From Ilyomonas sp965277535 (lineage in GTDB: Bacteria > Bacteroidota > Bacteroidia > Chitinophagales > Chitinophagaceae), in NCBI GenBank assembly GCA_965277535.1, contig OZ255825.1, positions 1,054,001 through 1,118,000 of the forward strand: a stretch of 64,000 nt of DNA, written 5' to 3'. The translations under genes were made by a program, and so were the position numbers. Shown here in pieces: positions 62,891-64,000 of this stretch; within the stretch, counting starts at the first letter, position 1, and every line of letters begins with the position of its first letter. The notes beneath the pieces are model-generated. The model was not told where the DNA came from and did no database searches. It was given only the letters and a program-made list of their open reading frames with translations.

Positions 62891-64000
62891 AGAAAAAAAT
62901 GATGCTGTTGCATTTTCTTTTCCTTTTTGGTTTTGCCCAATTCTCGGAAGCGCAAAGCTGGCGCGATAAAACAGAGAAAGCCGAGTTCATTCACCGGGCG
63001 ATAAAAGAAATAACTGATGTAATGGTGTACGACATTTATTCGCCGCCGGTTGCCAGCCGCACGTATGCTTATGTAGCTGTTGCAGGCTACGAAGCGCTCA
63101 TTCCATCCAACAAAGAATATCTGTCTTTTGCCGGGCAATTGCACGGCTTAACGGCATTACCAAAACCCGATGCTGCAAAAGACATCAGCTATACGTTAGC
63201 CGCCATTCATGCGATACTCACAACCGGTAAAGCCCTCGTGATTTCGGAAGAAAAAATTGATACGTTTCAAAATGAAATAAAGAATGAATTTATAGCTGCC
63301 GGAATGCCCGATGAAGTAATGACAAATTCTATTCATTTCGGGCAGCAAATTGCGGAGAGCATCCTTGCCTGGGCGGCAAAAGATAAATACAAGGAAACCC
63401 GCGCCCTGCCTAAGTTTGCGGTTGCCGACGAAGACCCCACAACCTGGAAGCCTACACCACCGGCTTACATTAAAGCGGTTGAGCCAAACTGGAACAAAAT
63501 GCGCACATTTCTGATTGATTCGGCAACAGAGTTTAAGCCTCTTCCGCCGCCGCCGTTTTCTACCGATACAAGCAGTGTGTTTTACAAAGACGCAATGACT
63601 GTTTACAATGCCGGCGTGAATCAAACCGAAGAGCAGAACAAGATAGCCAACTTTTGGGATTGCAATCCGTTTAAGGTGAATGTAAAAGGTCATGTGATGT
63701 ATGCCACCAAAAAAATTTCGCCCAACGGTCATTGGGAAAATATTACGCGCATTATTTGTACAAAAACAAATGCCGATGCGGTGCAAGCAGTTGCCGCATA
63801 TGCGTATCTTTCTGTAGCACTGGCAGATTGCCTGATTTGCTGCTGGGATGAAAAATACCGCAGCATAGTGATTCGTCCTGAAACGTACATCAATCAATAC
63901 ATCAATGCCGATTGGGTTCCTACGTTGCAAACGCCGCCTTTTCCTGAATACACCAGCGGGCACAGTGTAATATCGGCTACTGCCGCCGTTGTACTTACTA
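62887..64000 (+). CDS. Vanadium haloperoxidase/PAP2-like protein (3' end outside window)
   Basis: 371 codons visible from the ATG at 62887, which overlaps the preceding stop by four bases. Signal peptide MKKKMMLLHFLFLFGFAQ. Helical domain with VASRTYAYVAVAGYEAL, then the active-site parts of the PAP2/vanadium haloperoxidase fold: KYRSIVIRPETYI (Lys/Arg) and FPEYTSGHSVISA (the SGH motif). The C-terminal motif lies beyond the window. These enzymes are either vanadate-dependent haloperoxidases or acid phosphatases. The long minus-strand frame over 63196-63963 is its shadow. Confidence 0.85.
   Translation, partial: MKKKMMLLHFLFLFGFAQFSEAQSWRDKTEKAEFIHRAIKEITDVMVYDIYSPPVASRTYAYVAVAGYEALIPSNKEYLSFAGQLHGLTALPKPDAAKDISYTLAAIHAILTTGKALVISEEKIDTFQNEIKNEFIAAGMPDEVMTNSIHFGQQIAESILAWAAKDKYKETRALPKFAVADEDPTTWKPTPPAYIKAVEPNWNKMRTFLIDSATEFKPLPPPPFSTDTSSVFYKDAMTVYNAGVNQTEEQNKIANFWDCNPFKVNVKGHVMYATKKISPNGHWENITRIICTKTNADAVQAVAAYAYLSVALADCLICCWDEKYRSIVIRPETYINQYINADWVPTLQTPPFPEYTSGHSVISATAAVVLT

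Noticed and set aside
63196..63963. 255-codon minus-strand open frame
   Set aside because: It is antisense to the haloperoxidase-like gene, whose signal peptide, SGH motif and coupling to the upstream gene are clear. The minus-strand product has no recognisable domain and is rich in Arg, Cys and His, as expected for a shadow.
1..64000. CRISPR array, rRNA operon or complete insertion sequence
   Set aside because: No regularly spaced direct repeats, no 16S/23S signatures and no intact transposase were seen; only one possible orfA scrap at 17690-17740.

Overview
The window is one 64 kb stretch of a Bacteroidota chromosome, most likely from the Chitinophagaceae or a close relative. The evidence is: type IX secretion sorting tails of type A (ends of the genes at 12713 and 33893) and type B (54689); a tRNA promoter of the form TTTG-N19-TACATTTG; many SusD-free but glycan-degrading exoenzymes (GH26, GH3, GH92, GH43); a Bacteroidota-type sdhCAB operon; futalosine-pathway menaquinone synthesis (mqnA); and weak or absent Shine-Dalgarno sequences with several TTG/GTG starts. 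No rRNA, CRISPR array, intact insertion sequence or prophage was seen.

Layout. 0-3 kb: two tandem Wzi/RemB-like outer-membrane barrels. 3-8.5 kb: guanine deaminase, a NatAB-like ABC exporter, an M1 aminopeptidase and a PepSY-like protein, all on the minus strand. 8.7-16 kb: phoH, a GH26 mannanase, a DUF6600 lipoprotein, a decayed second copy of the phoH 3' end, a T9SS-exported subtilase-like protease and an orphan lipoprotein. 16.3-18.3 kb: a gene graveyard lying off the 3' end of tRNA-Ser(GGA). 18.8-28.2 kb: GH3, GH92, a partial tRNA-Ser copy, tatD, a sigma-54-type response regulator, miaA and a NagZ-like GH3. 28.4-33.5 kb: sdhC-sdhA-[AAA ATPase - PD-(D/E)XK-like protein]-sdhB. 33.9-38.8 kb: a T9SS-exported beta-propeller, a small secreted protein and an AT-rich glycan block (two glycosyltransferases and an FkbM methyltransferase). 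38.9-46.1 kb: a lipoprotein, mqnA, purB, Uma2, prfC and an HscA-like Hsp70. 46.4-50.8 kb: a metal-related locus (Met/His-rich outer-membrane protein, HYC_CC_PP protein, feoB). 50.9-56.7 kb: a degenerate sensor kinase, a GT2-like membrane protein, a methyltransferase, tRNA-Arg(ACG) and a large T9SS type B adhesin-like protein. 56.9-64 kb: a beta-propeller lipoprotein, GH43, and a translationally coupled FG-GAP/UnbV plus vanadium-haloperoxidase-like pair that runs off the window.

Two observations stand out. First, a foreign-looking AT-rich two-gene cassette (SMC/OLD-like AAA ATPase plus a small PD-(D/E)XK-like protein) is spliced without promoter or terminator between sdhA and sdhB, coupled at both ends; its architecture is that of two-gene anti-phage systems. 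Second, a 12-base word, GGCAAAAMCAAA (TTTGKTTTTGCC on the other strand), occurs at least 19 times in 64 kb, where roughly 0.02 is expected by hand estimate from base composition. It is concentrated in intergenic gaps, occurs in several reading frames inside genes, and sits in the centre of unrelated interspersed inverted repeats. I do not recognise it as a described element.
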